NCBI RefSeq assembly: GCF_020164595.1
Contig: NZ_JAIQZE010000011.1
Span: 1-64,000 of the forward strand
Length of the DNA: 64,000 nucleotides
Reading direction: 5' to 3'
DNA from: Psychroflexus longus
GTDB lineage: Bacteria; Bacteroidota; Bacteroidia; Flavobacteriales; Flavobacteriaceae
The translations under genes and the position numbers were made by a program. Positions 25,059 to 33,380 of the stretch are shown piece after piece (position 1 is the first letter of the stretch; each line of letters begins with the position of its first letter). Below the pieces are notes generated by a model. That model was not told the origin of the DNA. It saw only the letters and a program-made list of their open reading frames with translations, and did not search any database.

Positions 25059-25538
25059 TTATTTATCTGATAGCTTGTTATTCCAAGCATCAAGCATCCA
25101 ACTTGTTTTTTCTAACTCTCTAATGTAAGCACCAATTAAATCAATTGTTCCTTCATCTTCATTAGCATCTGCAACTTCTATAACTTTTCTCATTTGAGTA
25201 ATAATCAAACCATGATCATGTAGAAGATCACTAACCATTTCAACATCTTCTTTATCTGAAGTTGATTCTTTCAAATTAGACAGCTTTAAATAAGTTGAAA
25301 GATTACTTTCTGGATAAGATCTTAAAGTTAAAATTCGCTCTGCTATTTCATCAACTTTAAGCTTTGCATCGTCATACATAACCTCAAATTGTTCGTGTAA
25401 ATCGAAGAAGTTATGACCCACAATGTTCCAGTGAAAATTTCTCAACTTTTGGTAATACATATGATAATCTGATAAAAGAATATTTAATTCTTTGACAGTA
25501 TCTTTTGTCTTGGTTTTATCTAGGTTTAAGTAATTCAT
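25059..25538 (-). CDS. dps: Dps/ferritin-like DNA-protection protein (copy 2)
   Basis: A 159-residue paralogue of the neighbouring Dps. The same ferroxidase residues are kept (His36, His48, Asp63, Glu67), as is the C-terminal IRELEKTSWMLDAW block. Differences cluster in the central segment around residues 74-115 (YPESNLSTYLKLSNLKES versus FQPESNFTQYLDKSNLSEA) and at the C-terminal tail, which is shorter here (NNKLSDK). It follows the 99-residue protein gene by 11 nt. Either homododecamers or mixed shells are possible; sequence cannot decide. Confidence 0.92.
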   Translation of the reverse strand: MNYLNLDKTKTKDTVKELNILLSDYHMYYQKLRNFHWNIVGHNFFDLHEQFEVMYDDAKLKVDEIAERILTLRSYPESNLSTYLKLSNLKESTSDKEDVEMVSDLLHDHGLIITQMRKVIEVADANEDEGTIDLIGAYIRELEKTSWMLDAWNNKLSDK

Positions 25539-25549
25539 ATAATTATTAT

Positions 25550-25849
25550 TTATTTAATTTTCAGTTTATTCATCATTTCTTCTGATACTTGGCCTCCGGA
25601 TTTTCCGTAACCATCTACCAGCATTCCTTTATGTCCATCTGATGTTTTTATAGCATACAAAATGGAATTATCAGCTGGATTTGCCATACCCTCAAATCTA
25701 AAATATTCATCAACTTCAAACTCATCAATAGGGTATTTTTTACTTTTAGTCCGATTCTCAATTTTGTCATCAAGAAGATTAAGATCATCTGTATAACCTT
25801 TATCTCTCAATGCATTCATTGTTTCGGATAATGTATCTTTTTTCTTCAT
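25550..25849 (-). CDS. Small conserved flavobacterial protein, function unknown
   Basis: A 99-residue soluble protein with a recognisable pattern: DTLSETMNALRDKGYTDDLNL at the start (a helix), DEFEVDEYFRFEGMANPADN in the middle, and ILYAIKTSDGHKGMLVDGYG near the end. Homologues of about 100 residues are common in Bacteroidota and are sometimes mislabelled phosphoribosylpyrophosphate synthetase. No PRPP-synthase motif is present and the protein is far too short. It is the first gene before the two dps genes (11-nt spacing), so a role in the same stress response is a reasonable guess. Confidence 0.8.
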   Translation of the reverse strand: MKKKDTLSETMNALRDKGYTDDLNLLDDKIENRTKSKKYPIDEFEVDEYFRFEGMANPADNSILYAIKTSDGHKGMLVDGYGKSGGQVSEEMMNKLKIK

Positions 25850-25928
25850 CTTTTACAGTTTATCATAAATGTAGAGGTAATCTCGGTCTAAGTCAAAAAA
25901 TTGAATTGCTTTAATCAATATTTAACTA

Positions 25929-26075
25929 TTAGTCTTTCTTATTGTTTTCTTTAGTATAATAGAATATGCCTAAAGGAAAACTTAGCAATAAGAATATAAA
26001 CTGACGAGTTACAATACCATAGATGGTAATGAGTGCAGCAATAACATATATCCAAGTCGTTTTAGTGACTTTCAT
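25929..26075 (-). CDS. Small membrane protein (48 aa), unrecognised
   Basis: A 48-codon frame starting at ATG 26075: MKVTKTTWIYVIAALITIYG, a middle ITRQ-like polar turn (GIVTRQ), then a second hydrophobic stretch FIFLLLSFPLGIFYY and a charged tail TKENNKKD. It is basic at both ends with two membrane segments, so a small inner-membrane hairpin protein is likely. It lies 79 nt upstream of the 99-residue protein gene on the same strand and after the clpC-side terminator. No family is recognised. Support comes from the sensible topology and the fit into an otherwise empty 299-nt gap. Confidence 0.45.
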   Translation of the reverse strand: MKVTKTTWIYVIAALITIYGIVTRQFIFLLLSFPLGIFYYTKENNKKD

Positions 26076-26106
26076 GTATTTTAATTGTAAGTGATTTTAT
26101 ATTTAT

Positions 26107-26141
26107 AACAAAAAAAACTCCCCAAGAGGAGTTTTTTTGTT
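26107..26141. terminator. Terminator after clpC
   Basis: CTCC/GGAG stem extended by an eight-A/seven-T stretch around a CCAAGA loop, 8 nt beyond the clpC stop on the minus strand. A and T runs on both sides make it functional in either direction. Confidence 0.8.
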
Positions 26142-26148
26142 AAGCTAA

Positions 26149-28698
26149 TTAAGATTCCTTATTAGCTGTTTTTTGAACCTCTATAACTAGCTCATCTTTT
26201 TCTTTATCGAAGTCCATATACAAAGTATCACCTTCTACAATAGATGAATTGATAATCTTTTCTGCTAAAGCGTCCTCAATATATTTTTGAATCGCTCTGT
26301 TAAGAGGTCTCGCACCATATTGTCTGTCAAAGCCCTTTTCAGCGATAAAGTCTTTTGCAGATTCGCTCAAAGAAAAACTATAACCCACATCATTTATTCT
26401 AGAAAAAAGTCTTTCTAGTTCAATATTGATAATTTTCTTGATATCATCTTTTTCTAAAGCATTGAAGATAACAACATCGTCAACCCTGTTTAAAAATTCT
26501 GGGGCAAAAGCTTTTTTTAGTGCACCTTCAATGACTTTTTTAGTATTGTCATCTTCTTGTTGCTTTTGAGATTTTGTTCCAAACCCAACACCAGTACCAA
26601 AGTCCTTAAGCTTTCTTGCACCAACATTAGAGGTCATGATAATAATAGTATTTCTAAAATCAACTTTACGTCCAAGACTATCTGTCAAGTGTCCATCATC
26701 TAAAACCTGAAGTAGCATATTAAACACATCGGGGTGTGCCTTTTCAACTTCGTCAAGTAAGATAACAGCATATGGCTTTCTTCTTACTTTTTCAGTCAAT
26801 TGACCACCTTCTTCATATCCAACGTATCCTGGAGGTGCTCCAATCAATCTTGAGACGGCAAATTTTTCCATATATTCACTCATGTCAAGTCTAATCAAAG
26901 CATCATCATTATCGAATAACTCTCTAGCCAATACTTTAGCAAGTTGGGTTTTTCCAACACCTGTCTGACCTAAAAATATAAATGAACCAATGGGTCTATT
27001 TGGGTCTTTTAAACCAGCTCTATTTCTTTGAATCGCTTTTACGATTTTAGTTACTGCTTCACTTTGACCAATAACTTTATTTTTGATGGTTTTTGGTAAT
27101 TCAGCAAGCTTATTACCTTCAGTTTTTGCTATACGCTTAACTGGAATCCCCGTCATCATTGAAACAACATCTGCGATATGATCTTCGGTTACTGTTTCTT
27201 TATTTTCTTTAGAATCTTTCTCCCATTCTTCTTGGGCTTGCTGCAAATCATTTTCAATTCTTTTCTCGTCATCTCTTAATTTAGCAGCTTCCTCATACTT
27301 CTGTTTTTTTACAACAGAATTCTTTTCATCACGAATATCTTCGAGCTTTTTCTCGAGTTCAAGAATACGTTTTGGAACATTGATATTTGTAATATGTACT
27401 CTACTTCCAGCTTCATCCAAAGCATCTATTGCTTTGTCTGGGAGGAATCTATCTGTCATGTACCTATTAGTTAAAGTGACACATGATTTTATGGCTTCTT
27501 CAGTATAAAGAACATTATGATGATCTTCATATTTGTCTTTTATGTTGTGAAGAATTTCAATGGTTTCATCAATAGAAGTAGGTTCTACAATAATTTTTTG
27601 AAATCTTCTTTCAAGAGCACCATCTTTTTCAATGTGCTGCCTGTATTCATCAAGTGTGGTTGCACCAATACATTGTATTTCACCTCTAGCTAATGCAGGT
27701 TTGAACATGTTGCTGGCGTCTAAGCTTCCTGTAGCGCCTCCAGCACCAACAATCGTATGAATTTCATCGATAAAAAGAATGATATCGTCATTTTTCTCCA
27801 ACTCATTCATGACCGCTTTCATGCGTTCCTCAAACTGACCTCTGTATTTAGTCCCTGCAACAAGGCTCGCAAGGTCAAGCGTAACAAGTCTTTTGTCATA
27901 AAGTATTCTTGATACTTTCCGCTGTATAATTCTTAAGGCCAGACCCTCTGCAATTGCACTTTTACCTACGCCTGGTTCACCGATAAGTAAAGGATTATTT
28001 TTCTTCCTTCTACTTAAAATTTGAGATACTCTTTCAATTTCTTTTTCACGACCAACAACAGGATCAAGTTTTCCTTCCTGAGCCATTTCTGTAAGGTCTC
28101 TACCAAAATTATCTAAAACAGGTGTTTTAGATTTTTTAGTGGATTTTCCTTTGGAATTTCCTGAACCTCCAAGAGATTCTCTACCAGAATCACCTGAACT
28201 TGTGGCATCATCAGAAAAGGCATCTGTCGGTGTATCCATGTAATCTCCGTCCTGTGTAATCATAGCTTTAAATTCTTCTTTGACGTTATCATAATCAACC
28301 TTAAGCTTATTCAACAGCTTAGTGGTTGGATCATTTTCGTTTCTTAAAATACATAACAACAAATGAGCAGTATTTATTGAAGAACTTTGAAATAGTTTAG
28401 CTTCTAAAAAGGTAGTTTTTAGAGCTCTTTCAGCTTGTCGCGTTAAATGTAGATTTTTCTTTTCTTGAGATATATCTGTATTGGTGTGGTCTGAAGGATT
28501 TAAAATTTCAACTTTTCTTCTCAACAGCTCCAAGTCAATATTCATCGCATCAAGTATATTGATTGCTTTTCCGCTGCCATCACGAAGTAAACCAAGCATA
28601 AGATGCTCAGTTCCTATAAAATCGTGACCTAAACGTAAAGCTTCTTCTTTACTATATGCAATTACTTCTTTTACTTTCGGTGAGAAATTATCATCCAT
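26149..28698 (-). CDS. clpC: ATP-dependent Clp protease ATP-binding subunit ClpC
   Basis: An 849-residue Hsp100 unfoldase. An N-domain repeat (1-145) begins [20 protein letters not shown] and is followed by a Ser/Gly-rich linker (about 160-195). AAA+ module 1 has Walker [10 protein letters not shown] (near 245) and [18 protein letters not shown] middle UVR-type coiled motif ([15 protein letters not shown]) marks ClpC rather than ClpA/ClpB. AAA+ module 2 has [12 protein letters not shown] and the ClpP-docking loop region near [10 protein letters not shown]. It feeds unfolded substrates to ClpP. The usual adaptor MecA is not encoded nearby. A TATTTTTG -7 element lies upstream. Confidence 0.95.
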   Translation of the reverse strand: MDDNFSPKVKEVIAYSKEEALRLGHDFIGTEHLMLGLLRDGSGKAINILDAMNIDLELLRRKVEILNPSDHTNTDISQEKKNLHLTRQAERALKTTFLEAKLFQSSSINTAHLLLCILRNENDPTTKLLNKLKVDYDNVKEEFKAMITQDGDYMDTPTDAFSDDATSSGDSGRESLGGSGNSKGKSTKKSKTPVLDNFGRDLTEMAQEGKLDPVVGREKEIERVSQILSRRKKNNPLLIGEPGVGKSAIAEGLALRIIQRKVSRILYDKRLVTLDLASLVAGTKYRGQFEERMKAVMNELEKNDDIILFIDEIHTIVGAGGATGSLDASNMFKPALARGEIQCIGATTLDEYRQHIEKDGALERRFQKIIVEPTSIDETIEILHNIKDKYEDHHNVLYTEEAIKSCVTLTNRYMTDRFLPDKAIDALDEAGSRVHITNINVPKRILELEKKLEDIRDEKNSVVKKQKYEEAAKLRDDEKRIENDLQQAQEEWEKDSKENKETVTEDHIADVVSMMTGIPVKRIAKTEGNKLAELPKTIKNKVIGQSEAVTKIVKAIQRNRAGLKDPNRPIGSFIFLGQTGVGKTQLAKVLARELFDNDDALIRLDMSEYMEKFAVSRLIGAPPGYVGYEEGGQLTEKVRRKPYAVILLDEVEKAHPDVFNMLLQVLDDGHLTDSLGRKVDFRNTIIIMTSNVGARKLKDFGTGVGFGTKSQKQQEDDNTKKVIEGALKKAFAPEFLNRVDDVVIFNALEKDDIKKIINIELERLFSRINDVGYSFSLSESAKDFIAEKGFDRQYGARPLNRAIQKYIEDALAEKIINSSIVEGDTLYMDFDKEKDELVIEVQKTANKES

Positions 28699-28724
28699 AG
28701 TCTTTAAATTTATTAGACATTACT

Positions 28725-28732
28725 CAAAAATA
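28725..28732 (-). promoter_or_regulatory. -7 promoter element for clpC
   Basis: The minus strand reads TATTTTTG, 27 nt upstream of the clpC start in the divergent clpC/gyrA spacer. No good -33 was seen. Confidence 0.4.
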
Positions 28733-28843
28733 ATACCTTATTACTGATATATGCTATTTCAATAGTGAAAATCTTATTAAATATGAATTCAAAAAAAGTT
28801 TGCATTTCAAGTTTAAGGGTCTTTAAGGATTTGATAGGTTTTG

Positions 28844-28851
28844 TATATTTG
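28844..28851 (+). promoter_or_regulatory. -7 promoter element for gyrA
   Basis: TATATTTG fits TANNTTTG. It is about 75 nt before the gyrA ATG, which implies an AT-rich leader of about 65-70 nt. The -33 is unclear. Confidence 0.45.
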
Positions 28852-28925
28852 CTAATTAGCAACTTAATAGTTGTTGAATTACAATATTTATAAATATTTT
28901 AAAATATTAATTTAAATTGAATTAA

Positions 28926-31451
28926 ATGGCGAACGGTGAACAGCTAATACCAATTAATATTGAAGATGAAATGAAAACAGCTTACATCGATTATTCGATG
29001 TCTGTTATTGTTTCTAGAGCGCTTCCGGATGTGAGAGACGGTCTTAAGCCAGTACATAGAAGAGTCCTTTTTGGGTTGCAGGAGCTTGGCATATTCTCCA
29101 ATAAATCACATAAGAAATCAGCAAGAATAGTTGGTGAAGTTTTAGGTAAATACCACCCTCACGGTGATACTTCAGTTTACGATGCCATGGTAAGAATGGC
29201 TCAGGAATGGAGTATGCGGTATCAGCTTGTCGATGGTCAAGGTAACTTTGGGTCTGTTGATGGGGATAGCCCTGCTGCAATGAGGTATACAGAAGCCAGA
29301 ATGCAGAAAATCAGCGAGGAAATGCTTGCTGATATTGATAAAGAAACTGTCGATTTTACATTAAATTTTGATGATACCCTGGAAGAACCAACTGTTCTTC
29401 CTACGAGAGTTCCAAATTTATTAGTCAATGGCGCAAGCGGTATTGCCGTTGGTATGGCTACCAATATGCCACCCCATAACCTTACAGAAGTTGTCGATGG
29501 TGTAAGAGCTTATATCGATAATAGAGATATTTCGATTGAAGAGTTGATGACCTACATCAAAGCCCCAGATTTTCCTACAGGAGGCATAATATATGGCTAT
29601 GAAGGTGTGAAAGATGCCTTTATGACAGGACGTGGTCGAGTTGTCATGCGTGCTAAAGCCGAAATAGAAGAAGTCAAAGGCAAGGAATGTATCATAGTTA
29701 CTGAAATTCCTTACCAAGTCAACAAAGCAGATATGATTAAGAAAACTGCTGATTTGGTTAATGATAAAAAAATTGAAGGTATTTCATTGATCAGAGATGA
29801 ATCTGACAGAAATGGAATGCGTATCGTCTATATTTTAAAGAAAGACGCGTTACCAAACGTTGTTTTAAATACCCTATATAAACATACAGCACTTCAGTCT
29901 ACTTTCAGTGTAAATAATATCGCACTAGTGAAAGGAAGACCTCAAATGCTTAATCTAAAAGACATCATTTACAATTTTGTTGAGCATAGGCATGAAGTTG
30001 TTATACGAAGGACTAAATATTTACTTCGTAAGGCTGAAGAGAGAGCTCATATTCTTGAAGGTTTAATCATTGCATCAGACAATATTGATGAAGTGATTGC
30101 TTTGATAAGAGGTTCTCAAAATGCCGAAGAAGCTCGAGGTAAGTTGATACAACGTTTTGAGCTTTCCGAAACACAGGCTAAGGCAATTGTTGAAATGCGT
30201 TTAAGACAACTTACAGGTCTTGAACAGGATAAGTTGAGATCTGAATATAATGACTTAATGGTCACTATTGAAGATCTTAAAGATATTCTCGACAACGAGC
30301 CTCGTAGGATGGAAATTATTAAAGATGAACTTACAGAAATAAAAGATAAGTACGGTGATGAGCGTCGTTCAGAAATAAACATGATTGGTGGTGACTTCAG
30401 TATGGAAGACATGATACCAAATGAAAGTGTTGTTCTAACTATTTCTCATGCTGGCTATATTAAAAGGACCCCCCTCAAAGAATATAAAACTCAAAATAGA
30501 GGCGGAGTTGGTCAAAAAGCTTCTACAACAAGAGACGAAGATTTCTTAGAATATATCTTTTCAGGAACCAACCATCAATACATTCTATTCTTCACTCAAA
30601 AGGGAAAATGTTTCTGGATGAGAGTTTTTGAAATTCCTGAAGGAAGTAAAACAAGTAAAGGTAGAGCTATTCAAAACCTGATGAATTTGGATCCAGACGA
30701 TAGAATCAATGCCTTTATTCTAGTCGAAAATCTTTCTGATGAGGAATACATCAATAATCACTATGTATTGATGGTAACCAAAAAAGGTCAAGTTAAGAAA
30801 ACTGTTCTTGAACAGTATTCTAGACCTCGCGTTAACGGTATTAATGCTATTTCTATAAAAGAAGGTGATGAATTACTATCGGCTGTCTTAACAGATGGTG
30901 AAAACCAAGTGATGTTAGGATTAAGAAGCGGTAAAGCCTTAAGATTTGAAGAAAAACACATCCGACCAATGGGTCGAGGAGCTGCTGGAGTCAAGGGTGT
31001 AACTTTAGCTTCAGATAAAGACGAGGTTATCGGCATGATTTGTGTAAAACATCCGCAAGATGAAACAGTTTTAGTTGTTTCAGAAAAAGGTTATGGAAAA
31101 AGGACTTTCATTGATGACCAAGATGGTGAGCCAGTTTACAGAATAACCAATAGAGGAGGAAAAGGTGTAAAAACCATTTCTATTTCAGAAAAAACAGGTG
31201 AGTTAGTTGCTATGAAAACCGTAAAAGATGATGATGATTTGATGATTATCAAGAAATCTGGTGTAGCAATTAGAATGTCTGTGTCTGATATTAGAACAAT
31301 GGGTAGATCTACGCAAGGGGTCAGATTGATATCTTTAAAAGGTGATGATGAAATTGCTGCCGTAGCCAAAATTTTGAATGAAGATGAAGATGATGCCATT
31401 GAAGATAACGCTGAAACAAATGAATCTGACGATCAAACAACAACTGAATAA
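28926..31451 (+). CDS. gyrA: DNA gyrase subunit A
   Basis: An 841-residue type IIA topoisomerase subunit. The breakage-reunion domain contains [17 protein letters not shown] (30-46), [17 protein letters not shown] (75-91) and the active-site Tyr121 in [10 protein letters not shown]. The six-bladed C-terminal domain includes a GyrA-box-like QNRGGVGQK (about residues 525-533) and a second NRGGKG repeat later. A very acidic tail ([19 protein letters not shown]) ends the protein. With GyrB it introduces negative supercoils. At the position matching E. coli Ser83 this protein has Thr82; the acidic residue four on is Asp86. It is divergent from clpC and followed at 48 nt by a TPR gene. Confidence 0.95.
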   Translation: MANGEQLIPINIEDEMKTAYIDYSMSVIVSRALPDVRDGLKPVHRRVLFGLQELGIFSNKSHKKSARIVGEVLGKYHPHGDTSVYDAMVRMAQEWSMRYQLVDGQGNFGSVDGDSPAAMRYTEARMQKISEEMLADIDKETVDFTLNFDDTLEEPTVLPTRVPNLLVNGASGIAVGMATNMPPHNLTEVVDGVRAYIDNRDISIEELMTYIKAPDFPTGGIIYGYEGVKDAFMTGRGRVVMRAKAEIEEVKGKECIIVTEIPYQVNKADMIKKTADLVNDKKIEGISLIRDESDRNGMRIVYILKKDALPNVVLNTLYKHTALQSTFSVNNIALVKGRPQMLNLKDIIYNFVEHRHEVVIRRTKYLLRKAEERAHILEGLIIASDNIDEVIALIRGSQNAEEARGKLIQRFELSETQAKAIVEMRLRQLTGLEQDKLRSEYNDLMVTIEDLKDILDNEPRRMEIIKDELTEIKDKYGDERRSEINMIGGDFSMEDMIPNESVVLTISHAGYIKRTPLKEYKTQNRGGVGQKASTTRDEDFLEYIFSGTNHQYILFFTQKGKCFWMRVFEIPEGSKTSKGRAIQNLMNLDPDDRINAFILVENLSDEEYINNHYVLMVTKKGQVKKTVLEQYSRPRVNGINAISIKEGDELLSAVLTDGENQVMLGLRSGKALRFEEKHIRPMGRGAAGVKGVTLASDKDEVIGMICVKHPQDETVLVVSEKGYGKRTFIDDQDGEPVYRITNRGGKGVKTISISEKTGELVAMKTVKDDDDLMIIKKSGVAIRMSVSDIRTMGRSTQGVRLISLKGDDEIAAVAKILNEDEDDAIEDNAETNESDDQTTTE

Positions 31452-31459
31452 TATTAACT

Positions 31460-31490
<31 letters not shown>

Positions 31491-31499
31491 GGATAAAAC

Positions 31500-32768
31500 A
31501 TGAAAAAGTCAATTTTAGCAATAGCTTTAATAGGAATAACAAGTTTAGGGTTTTCTCAAAGAAGCGAGATCAGAAGCGCCGAAAGTGCTGTTGAGGACGG
31601 AAATTATAGTGAAGCTTTGACAGAACTGAATGCTGCAAAGCCGCAATTGGTTGATGAAAAAGACAAATGGGTAATTCGCTATCATTTAGCAAAGGCAAAA
31701 ACACATGGTAATATGGCATCTAGCCAGTCTGGTGATGAGATGATGGAAAATCTTAATACTGCTCTGGAATCTGTAGATAAAGTCTTGGAGCTAGAAAAAG
31801 ATAATGAAGATGCATTAAACTATCAGACCAAATTAAGACAAACTATGGTGCAGACTGCTATAGATGGTCAAAATGAAGGAGATTTTGATACAGCACAAAA
31901 ACTGTTGTATAAAACGTACCAAATGAATAAAAATGATACTGTAATGCTTTATTATGCAGCTTCAGCTGCAGTAAATGGTAAAATTTATGATAAAGCTTTA
32001 AATTATTACAGTGAACTTTTAGATCTTGGTTTTGATGGTGCTACTACTCAATATGTAGCTACAAATAAAGAAACAGGAGAGGTTGAAATTTTTGAATCTA
32101 AAAACATGCGAGATATCGCAGTGAAAACAGATGAGTTCGCTGATCCATCGATTCAAAAAACACCAAGACTTACCGGTGAAATTGCAAAAAATGTTTCTTT
32201 GATTTACATCCAGCAAGATAAGCCAGATGAAGCTCTAGTAGCGATTCAAAAGGCAAAAGAAGAGAATCCTGATGACATCAGTATTATGCAAGCTGAAGCA
32301 GATTTATACTACAGAATTGGAAAAGTTGATAAGTATAACGAAGTGATGAAACAAGTCGTATTAAAGGATCCAGAAAATCCTTCCTTATATTACAACTTAG
32401 GTGTGGCGTCTGAACAATTGGGAGACAAAGATTCTGCAAAGGATTATTACAAAAAAGCGATTGAGCTAGATCCAGAAATGGTCAATGCTTACATTAATTT
32501 AGCAGCACTCACTTTAAGTGAAGAAAGAAGCATTGTTGAAGAAATGAATAAACTTGGAAATTCTAGAGCAGATAATAAGAAATATCAAGAATTGAATGAA
32601 AAGAAAAAGCAATATTATAAAGATGCTTTACCATATCTTGAAAAGGCCAATGAATTAGATCCTGATAATATGGATGCTATGCAAACTCGTTTGAACATTT
32701 ATTACCAATTAGAAAAAAACGAGGAAGCTAAAAAACTTCAAGAGCAAATCAACTCAATGAAGGAATAG
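31500..32768 (+). CDS. Exported tetratricopeptide-repeat protein
   Basis: A 422-residue protein with a signal peptide (MKKSILAIALIGITSLGFSQ). TPR units follow through most of the length, for example AESAVEDGNYSEALTELN, YYAASAAVNGKIYDKALNY, ADLYYRIGKVDKYNEVMKQV, SLYYNLGVASEQLGDKDSA and NAYINLAALTLSEE. The C-terminus is a Glu/Lys-rich helix. TPRs are protein-docking modules; the partner is unknown. The mature protein is expected in the periplasm. It is transcribed in the gyrA direction, 48 nt downstream, with a (TAAA)n repeat in the leader and an AGGA just before the ATG. A strong terminator follows. Confidence 0.85.
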   Translation: MKKSILAIALIGITSLGFSQRSEIRSAESAVEDGNYSEALTELNAAKPQLVDEKDKWVIRYHLAKAKTHGNMASSQSGDEMMENLNTALESVDKVLELEKDNEDALNYQTKLRQTMVQTAIDGQNEGDFDTAQKLLYKTYQMNKNDTVMLYYAASAAVNGKIYDKALNYYSELLDLGFDGATTQYVATNKETGEVEIFESKNMRDIAVKTDEFADPSIQKTPRLTGEIAKNVSLIYIQQDKPDEALVAIQKAKEENPDDISIMQAEADLYYRIGKVDKYNEVMKQVVLKDPENPSLYYNLGVASEQLGDKDSAKDYYKKAIELDPEMVNAYINLAALTLSEERSIVEEMNKLGNSRADNKKYQELNEKKKQYYKDALPYLEKANELDPDNMDAMQTRLNIYYQLEKNEEAKKLQEQINSMKE

Positions 32769-32793
32769 TCAAGTTAGAACATGACAATTACTA

Positions 32794-32825
32794 AAAAAGC
32801 CGAAACATATGTTTCGGCTTTTTTG
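32794..32825. terminator. Terminator after the TPR gene
   Basis: Near-perfect palindrome AAAAAAGCCGAAACAT / ATGTTTCGGCTTTTTT. It lies between the convergent TPR and hpf genes and can serve both. Confidence 0.88.
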
Positions 32826-32845
32826 TTATTAAAAATTCTATCGAT

Positions 32846-33148
32846 TTACCTGGAACTCATCTTCTCTTTCTTCTTTTGAAGCTGTCTAGTGATGTCATCT
32901 ATTGTATTTGTGATGGCTAATTCAAAACTTTTTTCATTAGATGAAGCAAAAACATTTTGACCTGGAGCACTCAACTTAACTTCGCAGATCATTCCAGTAT
33001 CTGGACTAGATGTATTTTCAGTCTTGAAGAAAACTTCACCTCTGACTATCCAATCATATCTATTTTCCAGCTTGTTTAATTTTTTACTTATCAATTCTTC
33101 AAGTCTTTCGCTCGCTGTAACGTGTACGTAATTAAAATTAATGTCCAT
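32846..33148 (-). CDS. hpf: Ribosome hibernation-promoting factor (HPF/RaiA family, short form)
   Basis: A 100-residue protein with the HPF beta-alpha-beta-beta-beta-alpha pattern: INFNYVHVTASERLEELISK, then LENRYDWIVRGEVFFK, GMICEVKLSAPGQNVFASS and the second helix FELAITNTIDDITRQLQK. A basic tail (KKKEKMSSR) follows. It is the short form without the dimerising C-domain. It binds the 30S A/P sites and inactivates ribosomes in stationary phase or starvation. It is monocistronic, convergent with the TPR gene. Confidence 0.9.
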   Translation of the reverse strand: MDINFNYVHVTASERLEELISKKLNKLENRYDWIVRGEVFFKTENTSSPDTGMICEVKLSAPGQNVFASSNEKSFELAITNTIDDITRQLQKKKEKMSSR

Positions 33149-33357
33149 AATTAAAAATTTTTGAGTTGTCTATTTTTAGTGTAACTTTTTAAATGTAATC
33201 AAACTCAACCCATTGTTAAGCTTAAAATATAAATTTAGCAAATTAAAGTTACTGTATTTATTTTTTTCAAAACTTTAATGATAAGCTCTGATTTTTATCA
33301 TTTAATTTTAGATTTAATCTTATCGTTTGTTCAGGATTAAAATAAAATAATCTACAG

Positions 33358-33365
33358 TATTTTTG
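33358..33365 (+). promoter_or_regulatory. -7 promoter element for the YdiJ-like gene
   Basis: TATTTTTG matches TANNTTTG, 15 nt before ATG 33381. It overlaps an in-frame upstream TTG (33363), so that codon cannot be the start, which settles the start at 33381/33384. Confidence 0.45.
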
Positions 33366-33380
33366 ATACCTTATTCCTTT

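Noticed and set aside
24530-25538. The two Dps genes as one gene split by a duplication or an assembly error
   Set aside because: The two copies are complete, diverged at many positions over the whole length and separated by a non-coding spacer, which is what an old tandem duplication looks like.
25550-25849. The label phosphoribosylpyrophosphate synthetase for the 99-residue protein
   Set aside because: The protein has none of the PRPP-binding or ATP-binding motifs and is about one third of the required length; I left it unnamed.
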